Part shown: positions 9,955 to 20,238 of the stretch, in pieces
How the letters are laid out: every line of letters starts with the position of its first letter
Numbering within the stretch: the stretch's first letter is position 1
Assembly (NCBI GenBank): GCA_016125085.1
Contig: WGMM01000006.1
Location: forward strand, 110,079 to 174,078
Origin: a bacterium
GTDB lineage: Bacteria > Planctomycetota > Planctomycetia > Isosphaerales > Isosphaeraceae
DNA length: 64,000 nt
Direction: 5' to 3'
Notes under the pieces: model-generated
The model's input: the letters and a program-made list of their open reading frames with translations, nothing else
What the model was told of the DNA's origin: nothing
Database searches by the model: none
Program-made: the position numbers and the translations under genes

Positions 9955-10776
9955 TCAGGCTTCGAGTGCTTTTCGAAGCGAGGCGACGTATGCATCGACG
10001 TCGCCGGCGATCTTTTGAGGGGTCGCCCCGGACTGAGCCGCGTCATGCACGCGTCGGACGATCGCGCTGCCGACGATCAGGCCGTCGGCCACGGGTGCGA
10101 GCATTTTCACATGCTCCGGCTCGGAAATACCGAAGCCGATGCAGATCGGCAGGTCGGTCTGGCCGCGGAGCCACGTGACTTTGTCCTTCAAGTCTTCGGG
10201 AAGGGCACGCCGCTCGCCCGTGATTCCGGCGACGGAAACGTAGTAAATAAAGCCTGTAGTGGACTTTGCGATGGCAAGAGCTCGATCTCGCGGAGTCGTG
10301 GGCGTGATGAGCTGAATGAGCTTGATGTCACGCGTAGCAGCCAGCTTCGCAAGTTCGTCGGCTTCTTCGACCGGCAGATCGGGAATGATCAGGCCATCCA
10401 CTCCAGCGGTTTTGGCGTCGTCCAGATACTTCGCGACGCCGATGCGGTGGACGATCGCGAAGCTGATCATCGTGACGAACGGGGCATCGACAGGGCTCGC
10501 ACCAGCTCGTAAACCCTTCAGGCAAGCGAGTATCTCATCGACGTGAACGCCCTTCACGAGGGCCCGGTTGTAGCTGGCGGCGATGACGGGGCCGTCGGCG
10601 ATCGGGTCCGAATAGGGCACACCGATTTCGAACATGTCGGCCATGCCGCTGGCGGAAAGGGCTTCGATCAGGCCTTTCGTCGTTTCGAGATCGGGATCGC
10701 CGGCCGTAAGGAACGGCATCAGGGCCGGGCGTTTTTCGGAACGAAGGCGGGCGAAGAGAGCGTCAATGCGGTTCAT
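9955..10776 (-). CDS. trpA: tryptophan synthase alpha subunit
   Basis: 273 residues. It cleaves indole-3-glycerol phosphate to indole and glyceraldehyde-3-phosphate. The signature FEIGVPYSDPIADGP carries the two catalytic acids (E50, D61). The TIM-barrel phosphate loop GFGISEPEHV is near the C-terminus. It follows trpB on the same strand, but with a 129 bp gap in place of the usual overlap. Confidence 0.97.
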   Translation of the reverse strand: MNRIDALFARLRSEKRPALMPFLTAGDPDLETTKGLIEALSASGMADMFEIGVPYSDPIADGPVIAASYNRALVKGVHVDEILACLKGLRAGASPVDAPFVTMISFAIVHRIGVAKYLDDAKTAGVDGLIIPDLPVEEADELAKLAATRDIKLIQLITPTTPRDRALAIAKSTTGFIYYVSVAGITGERRALPEDLKDKVTWLRGQTDLPICIGFGISEPEHVKMLAPVADGLIVGSAIVRRVHDAAQSGATPQKIAGDVDAYVASLRKALEA

Positions 10777-10905
10777 GAGAGGTTCAGGCCGTGGGATTCG
10801 TTGGGTGGTAGTAGCTCAGGACCAAGAATAATATCCGAGTCAGGACCTTCGAAATCGATCTCTCGATGAAGGCCCATCGTTCGGATGCTCAGTTCTTCAC
10901 GTACT

Positions 10906-12129
10906 TCACATCGGCTCGCCGCGCAGGCGGGCGATTTCGTAGGCGTCCTTGTCGCCGCGGCCTGAGAGACAGATCACAAGTCGTTGATCCGGCGACATTT
11001 TGGCCGCTTCGATCATCGCCTGGGCCACAGCATGGCTCGATTCCAGGGCAGGCAGAATGCCTTCCAGCTTCGCCAGCGTGTTGTAGGCTTCCAGGGCCTG
11101 CTTGTCAGTGATCGATTCGTAGCGGACACGGCCCGTGTCTTTCCAGTAGGCGTGTTCAGGGCCGACACCGGGATAGTCCAGCCCGGCCGAGATCGAGTGT
11201 ACGTCTTCGGTCTGTCCTTCTTCCGTCTGCAGCACGTAGGAAAGGCTGCCGTGAAGAACGCCGGGCTTGCCCTGGGTGAGGCTCGATGCGTGCTCGCCTG
11301 AGATCGGCCCGCGGCCGCCCGCTTCGGCACCGACCAGTTCGACGGATTTGTCAGGAATAAAGGCGTAGAACATGCCTGCTGCGTTCGAACCGCCGCCGAC
11401 GCAGGCGACGACCTTGTCGGGCAGGGCGTTGAAACGTTCCAGGAACTGGGCACGGGTTTCGTTGCCGATGACGGACTGGAAGTCGCGGACGATCATCGGA
11501 AACGGATGCGGGCCGACGACCGAGCCGATGGTGTAATGAGTCCAGGAGGAGCTGCCCATCCAGTCCCGCATGGCTTCGTTAGTGGCGTCCCGAAGGGTAC
11601 GGCTGCCGCTGGTTACGGGCACGACCTGGGCACCCATCGTGCGCATGTTGAACACGTTCAGCTTCTGCCGGCGGATATCTTCTTCGCCCATGTAGACGGT
11701 GCATTCGAGCCCGAAAAGGGCACAGGCCGTAGCCGTGGCGACTCCGTGCTGGCCGGCGCCGGTTTCGGCGATCACACGCGTTTTGCCCATGCGTTTGGCC
11801 ATGAGGCACTGACCGATAGCGTTGTTGATCTTGTGCGCGCCGGTGTGGTTGAGATCTTCACGCTTCAGGTAAATCTGAGCGCCGCCGACATGGGCCGTGA
11901 GACGCGTGACATGCGTGATGCGGCTGGGCCGGCCGACATAATCGCGCAGGTAGCCTTCGATCTCGGCCCAGAACGAGGCATCGCTCTTGAGCTGAAGGTA
12001 TTCGGCCTCGAACCGGTTCAGGGCATCGATCAGGGTCTCGGGCACGTATCGGCCGCCGAAGGGGCCGAATCGGCCCAGGGCATCGGGAAGGCTGGCCTGA
12101 ACTTTGCTGGAGGGTTCCGCCACCGACAT
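10906..12129 (-). CDS. trpB: tryptophan synthase beta subunit
   Basis: 407 residues from the ATG at 12129. The open frame runs 47 codons further upstream, but AAGGAAA lies about 8 bases before this ATG and the family N-terminus ([15 protein letters not shown]) follows directly. It joins indole and serine. The PLP lysine is in [13 protein letters not shown] (K100), with the phosphate-binding [10 protein letters not shown] downstream. It is transcribed with trpA. No tryptophan-rich leader peptide was seen in the 160 bp upstream. Confidence 0.97.
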   Translation of the reverse strand: MSVAEPSSKVQASLPDALGRFGPFGGRYVPETLIDALNRFEAEYLQLKSDASFWAEIEGYLRDYVGRPSRITHVTRLTAHVGGAQIYLKREDLNHTGAHKINNAIGQCLMAKRMGKTRVIAETGAGQHGVATATACALFGLECTVYMGEEDIRRQKLNVFNMRTMGAQVVPVTSGSRTLRDATNEAMRDWMGSSSWTHYTIGSVVGPHPFPMIVRDFQSVIGNETRAQFLERFNALPDKVVACVGGGSNAAGMFYAFIPDKSVELVGAEAGGRGPISGEHASSLTQGKPGVLHGSLSYVLQTEEGQTEDVHSISAGLDYPGVGPEHAYWKDTGRVRYESITDKQALEAYNTLAKLEGILPALESSHAVAQAMIEAAKMSPDQRLVICLSGRGDKDAYEIARLRGEPM

Positions 12130-12289
12130 GGGGGATATTTCCTTCGAAGCTGGGTTTGACGATCGGGACCACGACGTGTACGGGCTCCCGAAAGCCGGGC
12201 GTTCTTTCATTGTCCGAATCGATGGCGGTCCGGTCAATGGATTGCGATTTCGAACCGTCATCACAGCCATCGAACGAGCGACGGAACCG

Positions 12290-13828
12290 TCAGGATTCGT
12301 ATTGTTTACGCTGACGGCTTGACGGGATGTGCAACGCCTCGCGGTATTTGGTCACGGTGCGGCGTGCGATCGTGATGCCCTCGGCCTTGAAGGCGTTCAC
12401 GATCTCTTCGTCGGAAAGCGGCTTCGACTTATCCTCTTTGGCGATCATTTCCGTCAGCTTCTGCTTGACGATATCCCAGGCCAGTTCACCGCCGTCGTCC
12501 GTCGTCGTGCCGCCGGTGAAGAAACGTTTGAGCGGATAAATCCCGCGTGGCGTGGCGATCCATTTGTCGTCGACGGCGCGGCTGATCGTCGTCACGTGCA
12601 CGCCGATGATATCGGCGATCTGCTGCATTTTCAGCGGTTCGAGAAACTCGTCACCGAAATCGATGAACTTGCGCTGATGGTCGACGATCTCCTGTGCCAC
12701 CCTCGTCAGCGTGGTGTGCCGCTGCTCGATGGCCTCGATCAGCCAGCGTGCCGATTGAAGCTTGCGCTGAAGGTATTCGCGGTCCTTGCCTTCGATCTGT
12801 TTGGAGCGAGCCAGCCGTGCATAGGCCCGCGAGACACCGAGCGGGGGCAGGGAGTCGTCGACCAGATGCACCTTGTAGCCGCCGCCTTCGAGCGGTTCGA
12901 GGGTGAAATCCGGAATGACGAACGAATTCGGGGTGGCCGCGAAACGTGCCCCGGGGCGAGGGTCGAGCCTGCGGATCTGATCGATGGCTTCCTTGATCTC
13001 GGCGATCGAGAGGCCCGTCCGTTTTTCGATCAACGGCAGCCGGTTGTGCTGGATGTCTTCCAGGTGCCGTTCGATGAGAATCCGCAGGGCGGAGGCCATC
13101 GGATGTTCGTCCGTCACCTGCAGCAACAGGCATTCGCGCAAGTCGCGGGCAGCGACGCCCGGCGGGTCGAGCGTCTGCACGATTTTGAGCACCTGCTCCA
13201 CTTCGAGCGGGCTAACGGCATGGCCTGCTTCACGCGCGATCTCGTGCAGGCTGACCGACAGATAGCCCCGTTCGTCGAGATTGTTGATCACGAACCGGGC
13301 CATTTTCTGATCCGCCTCGCTCAAATCGAGCAGGGCGAGCTGTTCTTCGAGGTGATCCTGCAGGGTCGGCGGTCGGTCGGCCGCGTTCATAAGCGCTTCG
13401 TAGCGCCTTTCGGAAAGCTCATCCAGGGCGGATCGGCTCAGGCTCGAAGTTTCCCGGAAACGGTCGTCCAGGTCGTAGAAATCGTCTTCGTAATCGTCCG
13501 TTGTCGAACTTTCCGATCCTGCGCTATCCGGCAGGGCGGCGTCCGGGGCATCTATCGCGGCGGATTCCGGCACCGGCTCGAAATCGGGCGAATCGTCGCC
13601 ATTGGCTTCGGGCGAATTCGAAGGCTCGCTCACGACCGGTTCGGCTTCGCCCGGTTCGGCCTCGTCGAGATTCAGTAGCAGGGGGTTGTCGGTCAGCTCC
13701 TGATCGATCTTGTCCTGAAGCGCCATCAGCGGCATCTGGAGAATCTCCATGGACTGGATCATCCGAGGCGCCATCTTCATGCGCATCTCGGCTCTCATGT
13801 TTTGTGAGAGATCCATCCTCATGGACAT
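12290..13828 (-). CDS. rpoN: RNA polymerase sigma-54 factor
   Basis: 512 residues. Region I (Met/Gln-rich: [20 protein letters not shown]) contacts activators, a long acidic region II follows (about 55-125), then the core-binding domain, the HTH and the RpoN box [10 protein letters not shown] at about 488-497, which reads the -24 element. It implies sigma-54 promoters and AAA+ activators elsewhere; none are in the window. Confidence 0.97.
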   Translation of the reverse strand: MSMRMDLSQNMRAEMRMKMAPRMIQSMEILQMPLMALQDKIDQELTDNPLLLNLDEAEPGEAEPVVSEPSNSPEANGDDSPDFEPVPESAAIDAPDAALPDSAGSESSTTDDYEDDFYDLDDRFRETSSLSRSALDELSERRYEALMNAADRPPTLQDHLEEQLALLDLSEADQKMARFVINNLDERGYLSVSLHEIAREAGHAVSPLEVEQVLKIVQTLDPPGVAARDLRECLLLQVTDEHPMASALRILIERHLEDIQHNRLPLIEKRTGLSIAEIKEAIDQIRRLDPRPGARFAATPNSFVIPDFTLEPLEGGGYKVHLVDDSLPPLGVSRAYARLARSKQIEGKDREYLQRKLQSARWLIEAIEQRHTTLTRVAQEIVDHQRKFIDFGDEFLEPLKMQQIADIIGVHVTTISRAVDDKWIATPRGIYPLKRFFTGGTTTDDGGELAWDIVKQKLTEMIAKEDKSKPLSDEEIVNAFKAEGITIARRTVTKYREALHIPSSRQRKQYES

Positions 13829-13913
13829 CGCCCGCTTACCACCTTTCCGCCAGTTGATATTTGACCTGATCCAACCATTCCGAACGAACTGCGACTTGCC
13901 CCCTCAATGATTA

Positions 13914-14525
13914 TCAGTATTTCCGCCGACCGAGAACTGCGTCGGCCAGCATTTCCTTGTTGGCGAATTCGAGGAACCCGCCCGAAGGCAGCCCTCTGGC
14001 CAGTTTCGTCACTTCGATTCCCATGTTCTCGAGCCTCTGCGAAACGAGCATTGCCGTCGCGTCGCCTTCCAGGTTCGGATTCGTCGCGAGGATCACTTCG
14101 CGAACCTCAGAATTCCGCACCCGTTCAATGAGCGATTCGAGCGTCAGCTGATCCGGCCCGACTCCGCTCAAAGGCGCCAGCCGCCCCAAAAGGACATGAT
14201 ACGTGCCGCGATAGCAACCGGACCGCTCCAGAGCCATCAAGTCCCGCGGCTGTTCCACGACGCAGATCACCGAAGCGTCGCGCCGGGGGTCGCGGCAGAT
14301 CACGCACAAGGAGTTCCCGGCGTCCGTCAGGTAATGACACCTGGAACAGAAGCCGACTCGCTCCTTGATCGCCCGCAGCGATTCCGCCAGCGCGAGAACC
14401 TCTTCAGCGGGAGATTTGAGCAAATGGTGCGCCAATCGTTCCGCCGATTTCGCTCCGATGCCCGGGAGCCGGCCAAGACGTTCGATCAGCAGTTCGATCA
14501 CGCCTTCCTGGGAATCGGCCGTCAC
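13914..14525 (-). CDS. recR: recombination protein RecR
   Basis: 203 residues. Helix-hairpin-helix (LGRLPGIGAKSAERLAHHL), a four-Cys zinc finger (C60, C63, C74, C77) and a Toprim domain (EVILATNPNLEGDATA) are all in the usual order. RecR works with RecO/RecF in loading RecA on gaps. The start is GTG, overlapping the stop of ebfC (GTGA, 14522-14525). The ebfC-recR pairing is widespread; dnaX, often before it, is absent here. Confidence 0.97.
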   Translation of the reverse strand: MTADSQEGVIELLIERLGRLPGIGAKSAERLAHHLLKSPAEEVLALAESLRAIKERVGFCSRCHYLTDAGNSLCVICRDPRRDASVICVVEQPRDLMALERSGCYRGTYHVLLGRLAPLSGVGPDQLTLESLIERVRNSEVREVILATNPNLEGDATAMLVSQRLENMGIEVTKLARGLPSGGFLEFANKEMLADAVLGRRKY

Positions 14526-14869
14526 TGACCGCCTCCGCCCATGAGCTTGTCGAGGCCGGGAACGTCCACGCCGCCCGTGATCTCGGCCATGCGTGCGGCG
14601 GCCTGTTCGCGGACACGCGTCAGGGCGTCGTTGACGGCGTAGAAGATCATGCCCTCCAGTTCATTGACCGGGACCGATCCCGGCAGCGAGGGGTCGATCT
14701 TCACGTCGTCGACTTCCATTTTGCCCGTGATCGTGACACGCACCTTGCCGCCACCCGCCTCGCCCGTGACTTTCAGCCGTGCCAGCGACTCGGTCGCCTG
14801 CTTCATGGCCTCACGCATCTGACCGGCCTGCCGCATCATGTCAGCCATCTGACCCAGCTTGTTGAACAT
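14522..14869 (-). CDS. ebfC: YbaB/EbfC nucleoid-associated protein
   Basis: 115 residues. The GGGAGG ribosome-binding site ends just before an ATG at 14878, leaving 9 bases to the ATG at 14869, which therefore fits best (MFNKLGQMADMMRQAGQM). The fold is given by the Met-rich N-terminal helix, the VRVTITGKMEVDDVKIDPSL strands and the C-terminal helix. It binds DNA as a dimer and is linked to recombination through its overlap with recR. Confidence 0.93.
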   Translation of the reverse strand: MFNKLGQMADMMRQAGQMREAMKQATESLARLKVTGEAGGGKVRVTITGKMEVDDVKIDPSLPGSVPVNELEGMIFYAVNDALTRVREQAAARMAEITGGVDVPGLDKLMGGGGQ

Positions 14870-15198
14870 CCGGTCCATCCTCCCACATGTCTTGCAAAAG
14901 GCGAACGTTCGGCCGTTCCGCCGACCGCTCCGTTCCGACACCAGACTATTTTAATGATTCCCGGCCATTTGCGTAGGGGGAGAATTCAAGAATCGGCATA
15001 CGAATTGCTCTGAGGGTGGCCGCATCCTCACAGCACGCCTTGCGATGTGATCGTTTCGGAAATCGATCGACGGATCGGTCCGTGCTGATCCTTCATTCGC
15101 GAACGATGCCGATGAAAGATCGATAGACGAACGTCGCCGGTTTCGGAATCATGGCGAATCCGGTCCGGTTCGTTCGAGAATTCCAGCGATCCCGTTCT

Positions 15199-17214
15199 TC
15201 AGATGGTAGTCAGGTCTGAACCGGCACCGCGACGCGTCGTGTGGGGTCGAGATGTGCGGGCGATCTGGCTGAACCGGTCCGGCTGATTCCAGCGCGGCAG
15301 GTCGCAAAGATCACCGCCCATATAGATATGATGCCAGAGCTGGGTTGTGACGACGCATGTCAGAGTCTGATCCATCACGAACCGGCGAAGCGTGACGGCG
15401 GGCATCGATGTCTGCAGCTTTCGCTGGCGGGCGATCTTCGCAGGGTCGAAGTAACCGGCCTTCGCCAGAGATTCTTCGGAGAGAAGCTGATCGACCCAGG
15501 CCGGGCGATCCGGGCCGAGGATTCCATCGGCACGACTGGCGCGGAACATCGTCTTCTTGCGATTGGCGATTTTGGTCGGCAGCGTCTTGGCGGCGACCTG
15601 CCGCAGCAGCCATTTGTCGATACGGCCGTTGAGCTTGTACTGAGGATGCAGCGTCGCGCAGAACTCGATAACCTTGTCGTCCAGAATCGGGTACCGGCCT
15701 TCCACGGAAGCATTCATCGTGACGCGGTCGCCCTTGGCATGCAACAACATGCCGGCCAGCATCACTTTATAACCGACGTACAACGACTGGTTCAGCCAGT
15801 TCCAGCGGCGGAAGTTCGGGTTCGGCAGATCGATATCTTCATAAGGGTTGTAGCCGTCCAGCGAATCCCACATCCGGCCGCCGTAAACGAGGCTTCGCCC
15901 CTGGCCGAGCCAGTCATAGAGATCCTGCTGAGCCGTGCGCTGGCCCATGATCGGGAACCGGTCGTGCCGGGCCCGTGTGTCGGAATCGATCATCCGCAAC
16001 AGTCCACGGCGGAGCAGGGCGGGAATGACCGAACCGAACCTGCGGCGGAACCGCTCACGTGCCATGCCCGACTTGAACCAGGCATAACCGGCCAGGGCTT
16101 CGTCGGCACCTTCGCCGGTGAGTACGACCTTGTTGCCCGACTCGTTCACGGCCTGGGCCAGCCGCAGCAGGCAGCCGGCCGAAGTGTCGAGCACCGGCAT
16201 CTCGGCGGCACGGATGAGTTCCGGCAGTGCCGCTGCGACGTCCTTCTTTTCCATGGTGACCATCGTCAGCGGCGAGCCGAGCGAAGTAGCGGCTTCGATG
16301 GCTTTGTCACGCTCGTCCGGGCCGGCGTTTTCCAGCGCGATCGTGAACGAATCGACCGGTCCGCCCCGTTCACGGGTCGCCAGGCCGAGGACGACCGTCG
16401 AATCGAGCCCGCCGGAGATATAGCTGGCGACAGGTACATCGCCGCGCAGGCGAATCTTCGTGGCGTGACCAAGCAGCCGTTCGAGTTCGTCGACGAGGAT
16501 CGAAGGATCGGCCGCGACTCGTTCCTGGCCGTTGTCGGGAAACTCGAGATCCCAGTATTTATGGGGTTCGATGCGGCCGTCTTTGACCTTCAGGAAGTGC
16601 CCGGGGGCGATCGCCTGAATGCCTTCGAATACGGTTTGCCCCGGAGTGGCGCTGAAGAAGTTGAAGAAGTAGTCCAGGCCTTTCACGTTGGCCCGGGGCG
16701 TGACCATGCCCGAAGCGAGAATGGCCTTGATTTCGGAGCCCCAGATCAGCCAGCCGTCCTGAACGGTGTAATACAGCGGGCAAATGCCGACCCGGTCCCG
16801 GCCGAGGATCAGGGTTCGCTGATCTCGGTCATAAAGGCTGACACCGAATTGACCTCGGGCATGCTCGAACATTCCCGGGCCGTGATCTTCGTATAAATGT
16901 ACCCAGGCTTCAGTGTCGCAGCGAGTCGCCAGGTGGTGGCCTTTGGCGAGAAGTTTTTCGCGGATTTCCGGATATTCGAAGATTTCGCCATTGAAGGCGA
17001 CCCAGATCCGACCGGTTTCGTTGGCGATCGGCTGATGGCCTCCCGCCAGGTCGACGATCGAAAGCCGCCGAGCCCCGAGAGCGACACCAGGTTCGATGTG
17101 AATGCCTTCGTCATCCGGGCCGCGATGCGTAATCGCGCCGGTCATCGATAGCAGACGGGTTTCGTCGAACAGCCGTTGTCCTTCGAGGTCGAATGCACCC
17201 GCGATTCCGCACAT
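15199..17214 (-). CDS. asnB: asparagine synthase (glutamine-hydrolysing)
   Basis: 671 residues. The class-II glutamine amidotransferase domain starts with the nucleophile Cys2 (MCGIAGAF) and includes AFNGEIFEY. The synthetase domain carries the PP-loop SGGLDSTVVLG. The C-terminal part is longer than in E. coli AsnB. It stands alone between ebfC-recR and the rhomboid gene. Paralogues of this family also act in exopolysaccharide or peptide loci, but nothing nearby suggests that. Confidence 0.92.
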   Translation of the reverse strand: MCGIAGAFDLEGQRLFDETRLLSMTGAITHRGPDDEGIHIEPGVALGARRLSIVDLAGGHQPIANETGRIWVAFNGEIFEYPEIREKLLAKGHHLATRCDTEAWVHLYEDHGPGMFEHARGQFGVSLYDRDQRTLILGRDRVGICPLYYTVQDGWLIWGSEIKAILASGMVTPRANVKGLDYFFNFFSATPGQTVFEGIQAIAPGHFLKVKDGRIEPHKYWDLEFPDNGQERVAADPSILVDELERLLGHATKIRLRGDVPVASYISGGLDSTVVLGLATRERGGPVDSFTIALENAGPDERDKAIEAATSLGSPLTMVTMEKKDVAAALPELIRAAEMPVLDTSAGCLLRLAQAVNESGNKVVLTGEGADEALAGYAWFKSGMARERFRRRFGSVIPALLRRGLLRMIDSDTRARHDRFPIMGQRTAQQDLYDWLGQGRSLVYGGRMWDSLDGYNPYEDIDLPNPNFRRWNWLNQSLYVGYKVMLAGMLLHAKGDRVTMNASVEGRYPILDDKVIEFCATLHPQYKLNGRIDKWLLRQVAAKTLPTKIANRKKTMFRASRADGILGPDRPAWVDQLLSEESLAKAGYFDPAKIARQRKLQTSMPAVTLRRFVMDQTLTCVVTTQLWHHIYMGGDLCDLPRWNQPDRFSQIARTSRPHTTRRGAGSDLTTI

Positions 17215-17464
17215 CGGTTACGTCTCTCGATTTTCGTGTTCGACAATCCGGCAATCCGAAAGCGGATCGGATACCTCGACGCTACGCAACGGCAATTTCG
17301 GCCGGCCACGTCCCGCCATGACGGCGATCTCAATCCAGCAAACATACATTACGAAAGCCCGGAAAGCGAAAAAGGCTGCCCCGGCAGTAAGTTCCGGTCG
17401 TTCGTGTCGTAACGGTCAGAAAGGGGTAGAAGCTTCCCCTTGATCAGAGTGACAGGGCCTGCCG

Positions 17465-18280
17465 TCAATAATCGGGCCGACGATTGACTTCGACCTGAGT
17501 CACGAACGGCTCGGAACGTCGCGGCCTTTCGGGCAGAATCAGATATGTCAGCAACAGACCGACCGCGAAGCCTCCGATATGGGCAAGATAGGCCACCCCG
17601 CCGGTTTTGCCCAGCCTGTCCATTTCGAACATGCCAAGCATGAACTGGGAGACGATCCAGAGGCCGATCACGACGAATGCCGGGAGATCTGCGGGAAAAT
17701 AGAAAATCAGCACACGTATCGGATTCAGCGGATAGAGGACAAGATACGACCCCATAACACCCGCGACAGCTCCCGAAGCGCCAAGGATCGGGATCATCGA
17801 ATCAGGGCTGGCCATGGCCTGGAATGCGAAACCGACGACTCCCGCGGCGAGGTAGGTGATCAGATACGCCACACGGCCAAAAGCTTCCTCGACATTGTCG
17901 CCGAAAATCCAGAGAAAGAGCATGTTTCCGAGCAAGTGCAGCGGGCTTCCATGAAGAAACATGGCGGTCAGGAGCGTCGACCAGATCGGCAGCCCGTTCG
18001 CCTGGTGCTCGAAGCCAGGGTCATGAAAAACGACACCGGGAACCTGGTCCGCCGGGACAATGAAGACCCTGCCGAACGGGTCGCGGACGAGGAGCTGCCG
18101 CACGGGGCCCTCGACATCGCGCCCATGCGACAGTTCATATGGAGTCACGGCATGCGCTGCCGTAAACTTGTCGCCTTCGGCGATCTGAACGACGTAGACG
18201 ACGACATTCAGGAGGATCAGGATGTATGTGATCCAGGGCGTCGTGCGCGTCCGGTGATAATCGCTGATCGGAAAGACCAT
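17465..18280 (-). CDS. rhomboid family intramembrane serine protease
   Basis: 271 residues. The start at 18280 (MVFPISDYHRTRTTPWITYI) matches the family N-terminus; the open frame extends 13 codons further. Several membrane helices are present. The catalytic Ser lies in GASGAVAGVMGSY and the His in AHIGGFAVGLLL, with the conserved HLLGNMLFLWIFGDNVE in TM2. A non-membrane insertion between TM1 and TM2 (about residues 40-90) is larger than in GlpG. The substrate is unknown. Confidence 0.92.
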   Translation of the reverse strand: MVFPISDYHRTRTTPWITYILILLNVVVYVVQIAEGDKFTAAHAVTPYELSHGRDVEGPVRQLLVRDPFGRVFIVPADQVPGVVFHDPGFEHQANGLPIWSTLLTAMFLHGSPLHLLGNMLFLWIFGDNVEEAFGRVAYLITYLAAGVVGFAFQAMASPDSMIPILGASGAVAGVMGSYLVLYPLNPIRVLIFYFPADLPAFVVIGLWIVSQFMLGMFEMDRLGKTGGVAYLAHIGGFAVGLLLTYLILPERPRRSEPFVTQVEVNRRPDY

Positions 18281-18449
18281 TTCAGCAGGACCTTGCGTCA
18301 CGAGGCACGAAATCGGCAATCGCCTTCGGAACTCGGCGATCGATTCGACGAATCATATCAGATCGATCGAATCGCTGCTCGAATTCGCGCCTCTTGACAC
18401 GAATTTACGGCACATGACGCTTGTACGATTATCTCGATTTTCGTTCGGC

Positions 18450-18989
18450 TTACCCGGGGACCCCCCAGATCTTGCGATCGCGGTTCGTGGCGGATTCTTC
18501 CTCCCAGGCCTGGCGGACTTCACGCAGCCCGTGAGCACAAACCTCGAAGCTTTCGGAAAGCCGGTGCATCACAGGGGCCTGCGAACGGTCGAGTTCGCCA
18601 GCGACCTGATAGGCGCGTTTACCGGTGAGCGTCATCATCCGCAAGTCGCCTGATCGCCAGGCATTGCGGCGCTCGACAGATTCCGGAAAAACTCCGGTGA
18701 GAAACAGGTTACGATCGCCGAGCCTTCGGAAGGCCTCGGTCGCGATCTGGGAGGACCCTTCCCGGGCAATTTTCTGGAGTTCGCATAAAGTGCCGAGATC
18801 GGCGGACGGAAATGGGTCGGCGGCAGGGTTGAGGGTATCGGTGGCGACGCCACGTATCAATAAGGCGGAGAGATAATCGACGATCCCGGGATCACCCATC
18901 CCGAGTCTCTGCATGAATGTGTATTCGGTCAGACCTCGAATCCAGCGGTGCAGGGGATGATCCTCCCCCAGCGAAAATGCTCGTTCCAT
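18450..18989 (-). CDS. hypothetical protein
   Basis: 179 residues from the ATG at 18989, which has a GGAGG site 8 bases upstream; the open frame extends 130 codons further but that part has no coding look. It is not recognised. It is helical and charged, with no signal or membrane segment (MERAFSLGEDHPLHRWIRGL at the start, ending IWGVPG). It lies 169 bp upstream of the rhomboid gene on the same strand and is divergent from rpmI. Confidence 0.6.
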   Translation of the reverse strand: MERAFSLGEDHPLHRWIRGLTEYTFMQRLGMGDPGIVDYLSALLIRGVATDTLNPAADPFPSADLGTLCELQKIAREGSSQIATEAFRRLGDRNLFLTGVFPESVERRNAWRSGDLRMMTLTGKRAYQVAGELDRSQAPVMHRLSESFEVCAHGLREVRQAWEEESATNRDRKIWGVPG

Positions 18990-19215
18990 GAGAGAGCCTC
19001 CGAAATTCCGGCCGACGAGCGGCTCGCGGATCGGTTCATGACGATCGGATGAGGACGAAGCGACATTCGGGTTCCCTGGGCAGATATGTAGGGGCATGCT
19101 CGCGCGTGCCCCGTCAGCAACTTCTATTATTATGATTTCGGATAAAGGGTCAACATCGGAATAACGAATCTTAATGAATTGCGAAAAATCGAAGAAACGG
19201 TGCCGGACTTCGATA

Positions 19216-19244
19216 TTGTCTTGACCGATGAGATGTGGTAGAGT
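19216..19244 (+). promoter_or_regulatory. sigma-70-type promoter of rpmI-rplT
   Basis: TTGTCT (19216-19221), a 17-base spacer and TAGAGT (19239-19244). It lies about 140 bp before rpmI and implies a leader of roughly 130 nt. Confidence 0.55.
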
Positions 19245-19273
19245 GTCGAACTTCCTAAATTGTGCCCGACTGG

Positions 19274-19335
19274 GCGAGTCCCGCCGCGATCCCGGAAGGA
19301 TCGGACTCGCGAACGAAACGGTTCGATGCGAACCG
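19274..19335 (+). promoter_or_regulatory. structured 5' leader of rpmI-rplT (two hairpins)
   Basis: Two strong stem-loops lie between promoter and rpmI. The first pairs GCGAGTC (19274-19280) with GACTCGC (19304-19310), and inside it CGATCC (19287-19292) with GGATCG (19298-19303). The second pairs CGGTTCG (19319-19325) with CGAACCG (19329-19335) across a 3-base loop. Neither has a T tract, so this looks like an autoregulatory ribosomal-protein leader rather than a terminator. Binding of L20 is an inference from other bacteria. Confidence 0.5.
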
Positions 19336-19384
19336 GGACGGGCTCCGAAACGATGACCCAGCGCTAGGGATCGGTCCAACAGCG

Positions 19385-19672
19385 ATGTCGAAAATCAAGG
19401 CCAAGTCTCACAAAGGCATCAAGAAACGCTTCAAGGTCACTGCGACCGGGAAGATCAAGCACAAGCGAGCCGGCTCGTCGCACCTGAACAGCCACAAGAG
19501 CGGCAAGCAGATTCGCAGGCTGCGCAAGAAGTCGACCCTCAAGATGACGGCGGAAGCCCGCCGCATGCGGTTCGCTCTTCTGAAGGAAAGGCGTGCGACG
19601 CTGGCACTTCGCCGGGCGGAAAATCCGGCCGTGGAAGTGGTCGAAGCCGCTTCCGAAGGTGCTCAATCCTGA
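19385..19672 (+). CDS. rpmI: 50S ribosomal protein L35
   Basis: 95 residues. It begins MSKIKAKSHKGIKKRFKVTA, the family N-terminus, so the start is 19385 although the frame is open further upstream. The last 25-30 residues (…NPAVEVVEAASEGAQS) are an acidic extension beyond the usual ~65 residues. rplT follows, but infC, which normally precedes rpmI, is absent. Confidence 0.96.
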   Translation: MSKIKAKSHKGIKKRFKVTATGKIKHKRAGSSHLNSHKSGKQIRRLRKKSTLKMTAEARRMRFALLKERRATLALRRAENPAVEVVEAASEGAQS

Positions 19673-19744
19673 GGTCCTCCGGGGCCTCGCCGCTCGTAAC
19701 CGAATCAAGATTCCTGCGATTTCACGGAAAGTATCGATAGAGAC

Positions 19745-20101
19745 ATGAGAGCGAAAAGCGGTGTACCGCGTCGACGGGCGAAGAATCGTTTGTTCAAGGC
19801 CACGAAGGGCTACGTCGGCGGCCGTCGGCGTCTGCTGAAGTCGGCCAAGGAAACCCTGCTGCGTGCTGGCGTGTTCGCGTTCCGCGACCGCCGCGCCAAG
19901 AAGCGTGCCTTCCGCCGCCTGTGGATCACCCGGATCTCCGCGGCCGCCGAAATGCGTGGTCTGCGCTACAGCCAGCTGGTTAACGGCCTGAAGAAGTCCA
20001 ACATCACCTTGGACCGCAAGAGCCTGTCGGAACTGGCCATTCATGACCCGGCCGTGTTCGACCAGCTGGTCGCCAAGGTCCGCACCGCGATCGGCGCCTG
20101 A
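19745..20101 (+). CDS. rplT: 50S ribosomal protein L20
   Basis: 118 residues, full length. The basic N-terminal helix (RRRAKNRLFKATKGYVGGRR) binds 23S rRNA and, in other bacteria, also the leader mRNA. It is transcribed with rpmI and followed by a strong terminator. Confidence 0.97.
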   Translation: MRAKSGVPRRRAKNRLFKATKGYVGGRRRLLKSAKETLLRAGVFAFRDRRAKKRAFRRLWITRISAAAEMRGLRYSQLVNGLKKSNITLDRKSLSELAIHDPAVFDQLVAKVRTAIGA

Positions 20102-20159
20102 CCGAAAGCCCGGTACGTCGGACCGGTTCCCATGCCGCGTTCTTACGAAATTCATGACG

Positions 20160-20190
20160 AACGCCCCGCTCAACTCCGGGGCGTTTCTTC
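20160..20190 (+). terminator. Rho-independent terminator after rplT
   Basis: A perfect 9-bp stem: AACGCCCCG (20160-20168) pairs with CGGGGCGTT (20177-20185) over an 8-base loop, followed by TTTCTTC. It ends the rpmI-rplT unit before pheS. Confidence 0.85.
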
Positions 20191-20238
20191 ATTCACACCC
20201 CACGCCTCCCCGGCTGGCCTGGAGCGAATCGGAACCAA

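Noticed and set aside
10777..10905. Possible extra gene between trpB and trpA
   Set aside because: Only short frames; no ribosome-binding site or similarity.
12329..13678. Plus-strand ORF of 449 codons
   Set aside because: Antisense of rpoN, including its RpoN box.
15241..16896. Plus-strand ORF of 551 codons
   Set aside because: Antisense of asnB, whose motifs are all in the minus frame; long shadows are expected in GC-rich DNA.
19262..19384. N-terminal extension of rpmI (41 extra codons)
   Set aside because: The family start is at 19385; the upstream part forms the leader hairpins.
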